Origin: Adiantum capillus-veneris
Lineage: Eukaryota; Streptophyta; Polypodiopsida; Polypodiales; Pteridaceae
Direction: 5' to 3'
Assembly (NCBI GenBank): GCA_014529385.2
Contig: CM043950.1
Span: 153,940,445-154,004,444 of the forward strand
Length of the DNA stretch: 64,000 nucleotides
The translations under genes and the position numbers were made by a program. Under the pieces are notes generated by a model. The model made no database searches. It saw only the letters and a program-made list of their open reading frames with translations, and was not told the origin of the DNA. Shown in pieces: positions 58,615-60,890 of this stretch (position 1 is the first letter of the stretch; every line of letters starts with the position of its first letter).

Positions 58615-58783
58615 ACGCTACCAGGATAAGAGGAATAGCCTTGAGCTGGATAGGAGTAGGCTTGGAAAGGCCCCGCTTAGCGATGGCGCGCAAGAGCTGA
58701 GGGTCCAATCCCATGTCCTCAAAGCTAAAGTCTTCATCTTCGCCCTCGTCTTCGTCCTCGAGCTTCTCCTTTCGGTCGTCCAT
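11454..58783 (-). CDS. RH16: DEAD-box ATP-dependent RNA helicase, RH16/DDX56/Dbp9 family (14 exons, complete)
   Basis: The spliced frame encodes 616 residues (1851 nt with stop), close to the roughly 600-residue norm of plant RH16. Exons in order: 58622-58783, 34854-35099, 34653-34781, 33889-33989, 33664-33778, 33324-33455, 33171-33236, 32881-33087, 31322-31417, 30805-30951, 29747-29829, 29625-29662, 12260-12462 and 11454-11579. Every junction is GT-AG and the phases close. Motifs: Q (GLSKPTPIQ, 38-46), I (ARTGSGKT, 63-70), Ia (PTREL, 99-103), II (DEAD, 178-181), III (SAT, 209-211), V (RGID, 377-380) and VI (HRIGRTGR, 401-408). A lysine-rich insert precedes motif V, and the C-terminus is strongly basic. 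Relatives act in the nucleolus in large-subunit ribosome assembly; that role here is inferred from family. Introns 1 and 12 carry nested retrotransposons. The gene looks intact, with no frameshift or missing motif. Confidence 0.96.
11580..12259 (-). other. RH16 intron 13
   Basis: A 680-bp intron with donor AAT|GTGAGT and acceptor TTGCAG. It contains a T-run at about 11886-11902 but no transposon that I can identify. Confidence 0.85.
12260..12462 (-). CDS. RH16: RH16 exon 13
   Basis: Codes residues 508-575, including [20 protein letters not shown] and the basic segment [16 protein letters not shown]. The LKHD...PHLxxVPxY pattern is diagnostic of the DDX56/Dbp9 C-terminal region. The acceptor GGTGTCAG follows 17.2 kb of intron; a (GA)n tract starts about 20 bases upstream of it. 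Confidence 0.96.
12481..12504. repeat. (TC)n microsatellite beside the intron 12 acceptor
   Basis: About 12 TC units on the plus strand, read as (GA)n in the RH16 transcript about 20-40 bases before the 3' splice site of the giant intron 12. Confidence 0.95.
12649..12733. repeat. (CTT)n followed by (TC)n microsatellite
   Basis: About 17 CTT units followed by two TC tracts separated by a single A. It lies directly 5' of the LINE coding sequence. Confidence 0.96.
12734..14122 (+). mobile_element. LINE, 5' part: endonuclease and start of reverse transcriptase (decayed)
   Basis: This is nest level 1 inside RH16 intron 12, antisense to the gene. At 12734-13035 an open frame contains WNYNG and, 32 residues on, DIILLTETH, the AP-endonuclease signature of LINE ORF2. 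Stops and frameshifts follow. At 13870-14120 the RT N-terminal region is readable in pieces ([20 protein letters not shown]; then [18 protein letters not shown]). The RT is cut within HCLID by the chromovirus and resumes at 26018. No ORF1 was identified. Confidence 0.8.
14123..14536 (+). repeat. chromovirus 5' LTR, first part
   Basis: Matches 25469-25890 of the 3' LTR. Shared phrases are CCCCCGAAATGCGCCGAC, GATGACGTGGCAATCCGTA and GTGAGCACCCGCGG. The last five bases, CTTTG (14532-14536), are the target duplicated by the solo LTR insertion. Confidence 0.92.
15651..16895 (-). repeat. family X 3' LTR
   Basis: 1245 bp, starting TGTCACGTGACA and ending CACCTAACA on the minus strand. It contains roughly ten copies of a short phrase close to AAAACGCTAGGGCTGA on the plus strand (16229-16480 is densest). 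Confidence 0.93.
17431..18398 (-). CDS. family X gag-like protein (two overlapping frames, frameshifted)
   Basis: The frame starts at 18398 with [11 protein letters not shown], a start resembling plant gypsy gag proteins, and runs to 18138. A second frame from 18198 to 17431 takes over with 255 residues. Its first third is a charged coiled coil ([20 protein letters not shown]). Next comes an acidic tract built from a 10-residue unit like [10 protein letters not shown], encoded by a 30-bp minisatellite at about 17875-18000, then a mixed C-terminal part. The two frames overlap by 60 bases, so either a single indel has split one gene or a frameshift is used. No zinc knuckle, protease or RT motif is present. 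The same [10 protein letters not shown] start occurs in the other X copy near 45120. Confidence 0.65.
18881..18892 (-). promoter_or_regulatory. family X primer binding site
   Basis: The plus strand reads GCTCTGATACCA, the complement of TGGTATCAGAGC. It is complementary to the 3' end of plant initiator tRNA-Met and lies one base from the LTR end. Confidence 0.93.
18894..20130 (-). repeat. family X 5' LTR
   Basis: 1237 bp, nearly collinear with the LTR at 15651-16895, with scattered substitutions and small indels. The divergence shows that some time has passed since insertion. Confidence 0.93.
20322..20455 (+). repeat. chromovirus 5' LTR, second part
   Basis: Resumes after the solo LTR with CTTTGGGGCCAATACCTCTT and runs to TTGTTACA, matching the end of the 3' LTR at 25884-26017. 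Confidence 0.92.
20457..20468 (+). promoter_or_regulatory. chromovirus primer binding site
   Basis: TGGTATCAGAGC, complementary to initiator tRNA-Met, lies one base after the 5' LTR. Confidence 0.95.
20658..21480 (+). pseudogene. chromovirus gag and protease remnants
   Basis: A start near 20658 ([11 protein letters not shown]) is soon stopped. A further frame at 20758-21024 is lysine-rich. At about 21250-21480 the protease end is readable ([11 protein letters not shown]; then, after a one-base shift, [20 protein letters not shown]), matching the end of gypsy aspartic proteases where a hydrophobic-CDVLLG-PW motif is expected. It is not functional. Confidence 0.65.
21640..22850 (+). pseudogene. 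chromovirus reverse transcriptase and RNase H remnant
   Basis: The open stretch 21849-22370 begins [20 protein letters not shown] (RT palm motif) but jumps from FREYRSFVG directly to [20 protein letters not shown]. The segment that normally holds the catalytic xxDD is missing. The RT thumb (IHFLGHIVS) and the RNase H start follow. After frameshifts the RNase H continues in pieces to about 22760 ([16 protein letters not shown]). The enzyme is dead by deletion. Confidence 0.8.
22821..23527 (+). pseudogene. chromovirus integrase, first part
   Basis: The HHCC zinc region is readable ([19 protein letters not shown]; then [13 protein letters not shown]), and the start of the catalytic core follows ([21 protein letters not shown]) with frameshifts. 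The integrase breaks off after about 23520, inside the segment that reads STEDKIL. Confidence 0.75.
23528..24300 (+). other. gag-derived segment lodged inside the integrase
   Basis: This stretch encodes gag sequence rather than integrase. The open frame at 23674-23901 ([16 protein letters not shown]) matches a minus-strand gag piece at 43850-44093, and 24000-24170 matches the adjacent Ser/Asp-rich gag region at 43.6-43.8 kb. It lies between the two halves of the integrase and is flanked by similar phrases (ACAAGATTCTTTTGAAG and ATAAGATTTTTTGAAG). Confidence 0.65.
24301..24887 (+). pseudogene. chromovirus integrase C-terminus with chromodomain
   Basis: An uninterrupted 182-codon frame (24339-24887). 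It carries the integrase C-terminal region ([19 protein letters not shown]; then [12 protein letters not shown]) and a chromodomain ([35 protein letters not shown]). The chromodomain places the element among chromoviruses, whose chromodomains can steer integration to particular chromatin. The aromatic cage is only partly conserved. Confidence 0.85.
25458..26017 (+). repeat. chromovirus polypurine tract and 3' LTR
   Basis: AGAGGGGGG (25459-25466) precedes the LTR start TGTCACAAATTGG at 25469. The LTR runs 549 bp to TTGTTACA at 26017, after which LINE RT sequence resumes. Confidence 0.93.
26018..28080 (+). mobile_element. LINE, 3' part: reverse transcriptase, C-terminal CCHC and 3' tail
   Basis: RT resumes with [20 protein letters not shown] and continues after a frameshift ([19 protein letters not shown]; then the catalytic block YADDIVLIS at about 26350). 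After stops and a C21 run, an intact frame at 27088-27576 ends the ORF with a zinc motif ([18 protein letters not shown]). A frame at 27584-27898 follows. The 3' UTR ends with TGGTCTCATAGGTCATTTTG, then GAAGACGTTAATA and a TTTCATTTC tail rather than a pure poly(A). It is antisense to RH16. Confidence 0.85.
26750..26770. repeat. C21 homopolymer inside the LINE
   Basis: Twenty-one consecutive C interrupt the LINE frame between RT and the C-terminal region. Confidence 0.9.
28081..28517 (+). mobile_element. second LINE 3' end
   Basis: The segment ends TTTTGTCTCATCGGCTGAAT, then GGCCTCTTGAAAACGTTAAT and a (TTTC)n tail (28452-28517). This parallels the main LINE tail 430 bp upstream and the truncated copy at 11094. 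It is probably a 5'-truncated relative or the true end of a longer 3' UTR. The region before the tail has no coding evidence. Confidence 0.55.
28523..28567. repeat. G45 homopolymer
   Basis: Forty-five consecutive G directly follow the (TTTC)n LINE tail. Real length is doubtful because such runs are hard to sequence. Confidence 0.85.
28568..29624 (-). other. RH16 intron 12, 5' end
   Basis: Non-repetitive intron sequence with no gene, apart from a 40-bp phrase duplicated at 28985-29024 and 29063-29102 (TGTGTGCATTGCATCTTTAG). The donor is G|GTGGGT at 29624. Confidence 0.7.
29625..29662 (-). CDS. RH16: RH16 exon 12 (38-nt microexon)
   Basis: Codes the end of Lys495, then [12 protein letters not shown] and the first base of Glu508. 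The acceptor is TTTTTTTTTTGGCAG. LKAHFExxPxDL is a conserved family phrase, so this tiny exon is secure despite its size. It precedes the 17.2-kb intron. Confidence 0.95.
29747..29829 (-). CDS. RH16: RH16 exon 11
   Basis: Codes residues 468-494 ([20 protein letters not shown] and on) and ends AA|GTGAGG, splitting Lys495. The acceptor CGTGAAAAG has a weak polypyrimidine tract, but the family sequence continues without gap or insertion. Confidence 0.93.
30805..30951 (-). CDS. RH16: RH16 exon 10
   Basis: Codes residues 419-467, starting [15 protein letters not shown]. It contains a short Ser/Gly/Asp-rich insert and ends SLRYRAE, a conserved family phrase. It follows motif VI in the C-terminal RecA-like domain. 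Confidence 0.95.
31322..31417 (-). CDS. RH16: RH16 exon 9 (motif VI)
   Basis: Codes residues 387-418 with the VINFDMP phrase and motif [10 protein letters not shown] at 401-408, whose arginines contact ATP. The donor CTC|GTAAGT is strong. Confidence 0.97.
31418..32880 (-). other. RH16 intron 8
   Basis: A 1463-bp AT-rich intron with donor GTAAGT and acceptor TTCAG. Between about 31560 and 31980 it has loose repeats of phrases such as CAAAATGCCC and GGAAATT, but no recognisable transposon. Confidence 0.8.
32881..33087 (-). CDS. RH16: RH16 exon 8 (motif V)
   Basis: Codes residues 318-386. FDYLIATDD is followed by a Lys/Gly-rich linker of about 33 residues (including [13 protein letters not shown]) and then [12 protein letters not shown] with motif V. 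A basic insert at this place is characteristic of the DDX56/Dbp9 family. Confidence 0.97.
33171..33236 (-). CDS. RH16: RH16 exon 7
   Basis: Codes residues 296-317 ([20 protein letters not shown] and LQ), the conserved segment after motif IV. It is flanked by CACAG and ACAG|GTTTGC. Confidence 0.97.
33324..33455 (-). CDS. RH16: RH16 exon 6 (motif IV)
   Basis: Codes residues 252-295, including [20 protein letters not shown], which holds motif IV. Acceptor CCACAG, donor CAG|GTTAGT. Confidence 0.97.
33664..33778 (-). CDS. RH16: RH16 exon 5
   Basis: Codes residues 213-251, linking the two RecA-like domains ([20 protein letters not shown]; then [10 protein letters not shown]). The first base completes Ser213. 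Confidence 0.96.
33889..33989 (-). CDS. RH16: RH16 exon 4 (second half of DEAD, motif III)
   Basis: Codes residues 180-212, starting with the AD of the DEAD box and ending with MSAT (motif III, SAT). Donor AAG|GTGTGC. Confidence 0.97.
33990..34652 (-). other. RH16 intron 3
   Basis: A 663-bp intron lying between the DE and AD codons of motif II. No transposon was recognised in it. Confidence 0.85.
34653..34781 (-). CDS. RH16: RH16 exon 3 (motif Ib, first half of DEAD)
   Basis: Codes residues 137-179 ([17 protein letters not shown]; then LSTLVLDE). TPACV is the family form of motif Ib. Confidence 0.97.
34854..35099 (-). CDS. RH16: RH16 exon 2 (motifs I and Ia)
   Basis: Codes residues 55-136, starting [16 protein letters not shown] with the Walker A motif and including PTREL. 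The acceptor GATGCAG was chosen because it gives the family's ILEGKDVV junction in phase with exon 1. The donor is CTG|GTAAGG. Confidence 0.97.
35100..35748 (-). other. RH16 intron 1, 3' end
   Basis: Intron sequence of low repeat content before the first LTR. A 154-codon plus-strand frame from 35303 has no recognisable domain and is not called. Confidence 0.6.
35749..36648 (+). mobile_element. chromovirus-type LTR with an internal 197-bp tandem repeat
   Basis: It begins TGTCACAAACTGTTGACATG, close to the start of the chromovirus LTR at 14123, and ends near TATTGACA. It shares GACGTGGCA phrases, ATACCGAAAGGGGCGCCA and TTTGGGGCCAATAC with that LTR. Inside, a unit of about 197 bp is duplicated (35758-35954 and 35955-36148). 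Each unit carries GGCATATAAATAAAGCAAGA, so the LTR has two TATA-like blocks. No full internal region follows; it is a solo or truncated LTR. Confidence 0.65.
36672..37780 (-). mobile_element. chromovirus 3' end in reverse orientation (3' UTR, PPT and partial LTR)
   Basis: On the minus strand, 37780-37185 resembles the region after the chromodomain at 24.9-25.46 kb. It ends in a polypurine tract (complement TTCCCCCTCTTGAA). Then an LTR starts TGTCATAAAGTG at 37184 and runs to about 36672, where it stops at GGGGCC. The previous LTR lies head-on to it, about 24 bp away. Confidence 0.6.
37787..39440 (+). mobile_element. decayed family X copy (partial 5' LTR, deleted interior, 3' LTR)
   Basis: A 320-bp segment at 37787-38109 is repeated at 38440-38750 (TGTCAC(G/A)TGCACATGGCTC start). 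Between them, 38400-38439 matches the X polypurine context (GAGTTCGGTACCTGTACCTC; GCAGGAGGGGA). The second copy continues for about 1 kb through repeated GCGTTTT/CAGCCCT phrases typical of the X LTR. Most of the interior is lost. Confidence 0.6.
39441..40439. other. no supported gene
   Basis: Mixed sequence between the X copy and the G-rich array. The phrase GGGATGACCATAAGCTTG is repeated at about 40347 and 40379. Short frames here lack recognisable domains. Confidence 0.4.
40440..41245. repeat. G-rich minisatellite, about 800 bp
   Basis: Irregular tandem units near GGGTAGGGGCGAGGGGGA, with a recurring GGGCTTAAGGGGG variant, on the plus strand. Runs of three to five G recur every few bases, so G-quadruplex formation is likely on this strand. 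The opposite strand reads as Pro/Leu/Ser-rich frames, which are artefacts or an extension of the protein upstream. Confidence 0.95.
41205..42242 (-). CDS. gypsy-type aspartic protease region with C-terminal hydrophobic segment
   Basis: A 345-codon frame. Around residue 80 it has [17 protein letters not shown], a retropepsin active site of the DGG type found in Tat/Athila-like gypsy elements. About 80 residues on is [10 protein letters not shown], the conserved second protease motif. The next 120 residues are Ser/Thr/Pro/Lys-rich. Near the end a 17-residue hydrophobic stretch ([20 protein letters not shown]) could span a membrane. The frame then runs into the G-rich minisatellite, which encodes its last proline-rich residues. 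No RT follows, so this is a partial or non-autonomous element. Confidence 0.7.
   Translation of the reverse strand: MKNTFQQMSLHDMLRLDASFRSDTLAVIQSLYPGAGPSGGHLPVRPSESYMISNPAAPLTNYRSPRLTVSVLGRQFSGVIVDGGSGINLMPEFNMLALGLQHTRPAPFTVTLADLRTVYPVGIVDNVPLQVQDFTFNLDFVVVRLPQVEGGFPLLIGRPWLRHTKALHDWGNDAMWIHTSGSSMQPTLLEGGMDPVVQQVSLSMETKPEQEQPITPEGSDEDLLEWLEATKSMPCYGVSIHSSPEGTPSSNDSTVTKSNVPPEPMKKHSSSKKPPLHEFTPPKTSTLLASASPTRRKLSSVSSKLPSQSPSYKMNSKILIAVLLLIAGCSLFATIYPLPLALPSP
42306..43457 (-). pseudogene. gag with zinc knuckles (frameshifted), same element as the protease
   Basis: The frame at 42306-42989 has [16 protein letters not shown] followed by [15 protein letters not shown], two zinc knuckles of unusual spacing. 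Further upstream (43095-43457) is a coiled-coil frame ([20 protein letters not shown]). Between them, in another frame near 43090, [20 protein letters not shown] gives a third knuckle-like motif. Indels separate the parts. The orientation (minus) agrees with the protease downstream. Confidence 0.6.
43480..44093 (-). pseudogene. chromovirus gag fragment
   Basis: The frame at 43851-44093 ([20 protein letters not shown]) corresponds to the gag segment at 23.7-23.9 kb. Downstream, 43480-43790 encodes Asp/Ser-rich repeats (units like [10 protein letters not shown]) also matching 24.0-24.2 kb. Plus-strand Ser-rich frames over the same bases are shadows. Confidence 0.65.
44260..44929 (+). mobile_element. 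chromovirus-type LTR (solo or truncated)
   Basis: It shares GGACGCAGAGTCTGAGAG, ATACCGAAAG, TCTTTGGGGCCAAT and CTACGTCGGGCCGTGTC with the chromovirus LTR and ends CCTGTGACA at 44929. A 122-bp unit is tandemly duplicated inside it (about 44375-44620). The start is uncertain. Family X sequence begins right after it. Confidence 0.65.
45467..46602 (-). repeat. Tat element 3' LTR
   Basis: Begins TGTGAGCGGGATGG and ends CTCCTGACA on the plus strand; 1136 bp. Confidence 0.96.
46631..48760 (-). CDS. Tat pol: gypsy RNase H end, archaeal-type RNase H, integrase
   Basis: The frame runs 48760-47318, then after one TAG (47315-47317) on to 46631. It opens with the end of a gypsy RNase H that lacks its usual acidic residues (TSY where TDH is expected). 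Next comes a second RNase [20 protein letters not shown], then NNEAEY and IKGDALLVV, so three acidic residues are kept; the fourth position reads NGEAHEAA. The integrase has an HHCC domain ([22 protein letters not shown]) and a DDE core ([25 protein letters not shown]). There is no chromodomain at the C-terminus ([19 protein letters not shown]). The frame ends just before the 3' LTR. Confidence 0.9.
48761..50254 (-). CDS. Tat pol: reverse transcriptase and start of RNase H
   Basis: A 497-codon frame. After an acidic spacer (residues 35-100), the RT begins near residue 165 and has [36 protein letters not shown] and the catalytic FMDD at 323-326. The usual motif is YxDD, and Phe is tolerated. 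The degenerate RNase H follows, with [14 protein letters not shown] in place of an acidic start. The frame ends VYCAS at a TGA in frame with the next part. The start is a frameshift junction, not a real initiator: protease sequence reaches GRPWLRAV in another frame a few codons upstream. Confidence 0.9.
   Translation of the reverse strand: MQWELGQDWRHGTISLYGKIGAKKLYNMDTRKRLEELYEDEDGSSDEDYSTVSDEDSDSTTSSDEDADVAFLLMDKGIPESGVVAFANDVEDESEGSYEVIEGLMQTKVELSKKQALITQMISGDLSAMEKEKYLHMLASFPDLFITSYDEIRGFKGEEMHIELKEGVKPVRQRLRRMGQEQMEALRVEVDKLLKAGFIVPIETTEWVSPVVVSPKKDGKWRICVDFKPLNASTKKNPYPLPFIDQILDSVAGYERYNVFDGFSGYFQLKIALKDRTKTTFITPWGCYCYIVLPFGLSNGPSFYQERANWVLEPFIGSCVKAFMDDFCVYSSRAEHHEKLQMVLARYDECGGQLNPKKCHLAQPRVKLLGHMVSENGIEADPDKVKSIILLPSPTSTKQLATFIHKVKYMARFIPLSSQLLYPLQQVAKHDPLQWDDKCEEVFQEVKEVLGGLSAMQAPDWEKVFYVNPSVGDDAIGAMLLQKGKGSHYMRPVYCAS
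50400..52070 (-). CDS. Tat gag-protease
   Basis: A 556-codon frame. Residues 32-210 are a gag capsid-like domain ([37 protein letters not shown]). A CCHC zinc knuckle, [14 protein letters not shown], is at 319-332. A Lys/Arg-rich spacer follows, and near residue 529 the protease active site reads [11 protein letters not shown]. Translation stops at TAG after GVRLPD, but the same frame reads on with protease sequence (50399-50262, ending [12 protein letters not shown]). The true start may be Met31 ([10 protein letters not shown]). The 978-bp leader upstream is non-coding. Confidence 0.9.
   Translation of the reverse strand: MKFLGIESVKSFGFLPVCSKGFSKHRNWVAMAFSYPEFHGRSDEDVEDFLEKMEVVCISNQIHDPAQMLRVLQICLKSDARVWSKAFEEELRVADPPVRLSWDNLRHGLEVEFVKIEDPDKVWQEVQTLVQKEGEPVDAYIRKFSLAWERMCKALAPQVPPPDMMKKDRFWAGLWENIRWRVELKKPRTYEDALEVARNKEWKLRKMSQLGVESLPMRSEFQLMDSLQGRMPGIHHEPVVAVTPQVMPAVVTTAVQDNGLRQDMRQVVDLMKNLSLNILGQVGNNRGRGRFANQPGGEERPRNGAGQSNGRFWRQTPTCYNCGELGHISPQCDKPPRMGRDMYPLPRQVLTRSNDYGIEIKGDEGTSGLTQEEKGKTKVLSVVTLEKASKLEDTLVMPIGKRTTEDKEGRSALGPIKKKGKSHEDEDVKAKRKRRARRKFHVSDFPLGDGQLSYDLKEDLTSRKADVTFGQLIEMVPKLKRQWKRMVNPMEKESERGSIKVLAMDELPDICPIDVWHKRKNLGQGYVDGGAQTCVITHSCVEKMGLTVSGGVRLPD
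52071..53048 (-). other. Tat leader between 5' LTR and gag
   Basis: Non-coding leader. Just inside the primer site, 52928-53005 contains short tandem runs (CTGTAACCTGTAA-like units, then GAAGCTTGAAGCTT-like units). No reading frame is supported. Confidence 0.6.
53049..54184 (-). repeat. Tat element 5' LTR
   Basis: 1136 bp, practically the same as 45467-46602. To its left, AAAAGAA then GGGGCGCCA (complement of the primer site). Confidence 0.96.
54300..55668 (-). repeat. family X LTR (5' LTR of the split copy)
   Basis: 1369 bp, with the GTGCAGCGGAAATGAATG terminal phrase and several AAAACGCTAG phrases. It includes a (GA)n tract at 54472-54498 and ends CACGTGACA. Confidence 0.8.
55947..56905 (-). 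pseudogene. Ty3/gypsy protease-RT fragment
   Basis: Reading the minus strand, 56905-56600 has upstream polyprotein sequence. Then 56450-56244 reads [20 protein letters not shown], the RT start, and 56207-55947 has [20 protein letters not shown] and [14 protein letters not shown] with the catalytic LDD. Frameshifts separate these parts. It is a different gypsy lineage from the chromovirus and the Tat element. Confidence 0.75.
56906..57730. other. no supported gene
   Basis: AT-rich intron sequence with short frames of no recognisable family. TAAAAAGC(C/T) phrases recur near 57380-57460. Confidence 0.4.
57731..58150 (+). pseudogene. Ty1/copia RNase H and 3' end fragment
   Basis: Readable across frames: [17 protein letters not shown] (copia RNase H start GYTDADYAGDxxxRRST), then [29 protein letters not shown] and [14 protein letters not shown]. 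These are the successive conserved blocks of copia RNase H. Stops and shifts make it dead. It is plus strand, antisense to RH16. Confidence 0.8.
58519..58614. repeat. (CT)n(CA)n(GA)n compound microsatellite
   Basis: About 22 CT, 14 CA and 11 GA units in succession. The CT and GA arms are complementary. It ends 6 bases inside RH16 intron 1. Confidence 0.97.
58622..58783 (-). CDS. RH16: RH16 exon 1 (start codon, Q motif)
   Basis: Codes residues 1-54. [19 protein letters not shown] is an acidic N-terminus, then [20 protein letters not shown] and the Q motif KPTPIQ. The ATG at 58783 is the first in frame; upstream codons in the same frame lack another ATG. The donor CTG|GTAGCG is weaker than the others. 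Confidence 0.96.
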
Positions 58784-58930
58784 ACTCTTACAGGGTTTGT
58801 AGTAAACCGTAGGCAAACAGCAGCCTTAAGCTCGAGCCCTACTTCAGTGTTTACATAAAGAAAAACAGTAACAATGGTGGTTTTTACTACACATTGCCAA
58901 AGCAAAATGGCAAGATAAGCCCATGAGATG
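58784..58930 (-). promoter_or_regulatory. RH16 5' UTR and proximal promoter
   Basis: Upstream of the ATG the minus strand has ACAAACCCTGTAAG about 6-20 bases from the start, one base off a plant telo-box (AAACCCTAA). ATGGGCTT (58917-58924, minus) is a Site II-type TGGGCY element. Both motifs are common in plant ribosome-assembly gene promoters. No TATA box is evident. Confidence 0.35.
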
Positions 58931-59097
58931 CATAAGGGAATCTATTGGGGGAACTTGGTAATTTGTGCTCCATACGAGTGCCTTCATTGTCTCATGCAAC
59001 CCTTCTCACACATTCTCTCTTTCCCCTTTCACTCGCTAAGGACAAGCCCTCGACTCTCTCTACTGATTCTCCCTTCTCCCCTTCTCCTTCCTGGGGA

Positions 59098-59114
59098 GGG
59101 GGGGGGGGGGGGGG
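59098..59114. repeat. G17 homopolymer
   Basis: Seventeen consecutive G. Confidence 0.85.
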
Positions 59115-59499
59115 TATGAGGGATAGCCCTCCAAGACGTGCTCATAAACGGCGTTACAGGCATGGAAGGTAACCCCATGAATTCCCTACTTTCGTATGCG
59201 ACCTCCCCTCAAAGGGGCTTTTCTCTGCCTCCCTAGTTGCAAGCTCTTGGAGGTATCACGCCCCATCCGAGAGCTGGAGGACACACCCCTTTGTAGTACA
59301 GTCATGTTGTGCAAGCTCACCCTAGCTTCAACCCCATGAACCTTCATGCAACAACATCTGCAGCAGCAGGATCTCTGCCACTCACCAATGCCCAACATTG
59401 CAGTTCAAAGGGACTCTACAACACCCCTCATTCTTAACCATAATCAGAATCATCATGTAAGCTTCCACCCGCTATCAAATAATGGTCCATTTTCTTTAA

Positions 59500-60890
59500 T
59501 ATCTAATGTCTAGTAAAACATTGACAACCCCACCCAACCTCATGAGGATAAACACTTCACCCCCCAATCTCCCAACGATGGCAACGTCAAAACCCCTTCA
59601 AATGGTCAGGAGGATCCTAACAATGAGAATAAAGAAGAAACAAGGCATGCAGAGGATAACCCCAATACTGAAGAACAAGCACCAGTGGAAGCGCAGGTAG
59701 CGATAAACATCGTCGAGCTAAATCAATGGTTTAAACAATTACAGGTGCGAGTGGTTATTGGTCTCGCCATTGGATTCAACCACCAATTGAAGTGTTGAAA
59801 CTATGGATTGCTCAAGAATGGGAGTCCATGAACATTTTCCCATCCCAAGTGCAATACCTCCCTAATAACTGTTACTTGTTCTTATTTGAAGACTCTGGTA
59901 GTGCTCTACAAGTAATTAGCAAAGGCTAGTGGCTATTGAGAAACACCCCAATGTCAATCTTCAAATGGCATATGGGTTTTGGTCCCAAGGAAAAGAAGCC
60001 TTCTAATATTCCTATGTGGGTAGATTTTCCTGATTTTCCCATTGAATTATATCCATGGATAAAAACATTTGGGTGTACAAGTAGGTAAAGTTTTAGGGCA
60101 AAATGCCCCCAATGGCATCAACCTAAAGTGGGACCCTCATCTCCTCATTGAAGTGGATATTGAATGCCCTCTTAGGGATAGTGTTCTTATTAAGGATCAA
60201 AAGGGGCAAATTCTCCACATGCAGAAAGTAGTGTTCAAAAATATACCTAATGCATGCTTCCATTGCCTAAAGCAGGGTCATCTAATGAAAGGATGCCCTA
60301 GCTGGCAAGCAAACAACAGAAGGAGAATGAAAAAAGTAAGGAGGTCAAGGATAGTAACCAAGGTTTCCAACAAGTCAGCAGAAGAAGCAGTTACAGAAGT
60401 AGGAATCTATGAAGGAACAACAACACTAGATACATCAACAAATTTGGTGCTCTCCTAGATGAAGATTTTGACCCTTCTCTCTCAGATAATGCATATGCCT
60501 CACAAACTTCTAATGAAGATGAGGAACATAAAGTTTCACCTAAGCAAGAATCAGTCAAACTTCCTATGCATTCAAATGATATGATAACCCCAAAAAGCCC
60601 CATGGATAAAGCTAGGGGATTATCCTTAGAATCATATTCTTTAGATAATGAGCTCAGTATACTAGCTACCCAGAACCTCCAAGCCTATGTGCATCATGCG
60701 GAATGCCTACCAAGGGGGGCAGCTGAGGAAGATAACTTCTATAAGGAACTTCAAGAACATGATAATGTTGAACTAAATAAATTTTCTCAATCCCCTAATG
60801 CCTCAGTGGATATCCTTATGACCCAAGAAGACGAACAAAAAGGAAAAAAGAGAAAAACATTGACCCTAGCTTAGCCTCAGTTTCCTTCGT
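59500..60890 (+). pseudogene. L1-like LINE ORF1 (DUF4283-like and CCHC), frameshifted
   Basis: After an Asn/Pro/Glu-rich N-terminal part, pieces read SGSALQVISKG and, a few residues on, LLRNTPMSIFKWHMGFGPKE, then PMWVDFPDFPIELY, a DUF4283-like domain of plant L1 ORF1. The open frame 60069-60458 continues VGKVLGQNAPNGINLKWDP and has the zinc knuckle CFHCLKQGHLMKGCP. A frame at 60566-60874 follows. Stops and shifts show it is dead. It is divergently placed upstream of RH16. Confidence 0.7.

Noticed and set aside
58460-58816. Longer RH16 first exon reading through the microsatellite and starting upstream at TTG
   Set aside because: The upstream start is not ATG, and the frame past 58622 is dinucleotide repeat; the GT at 58621 joins in phase to exon 2.
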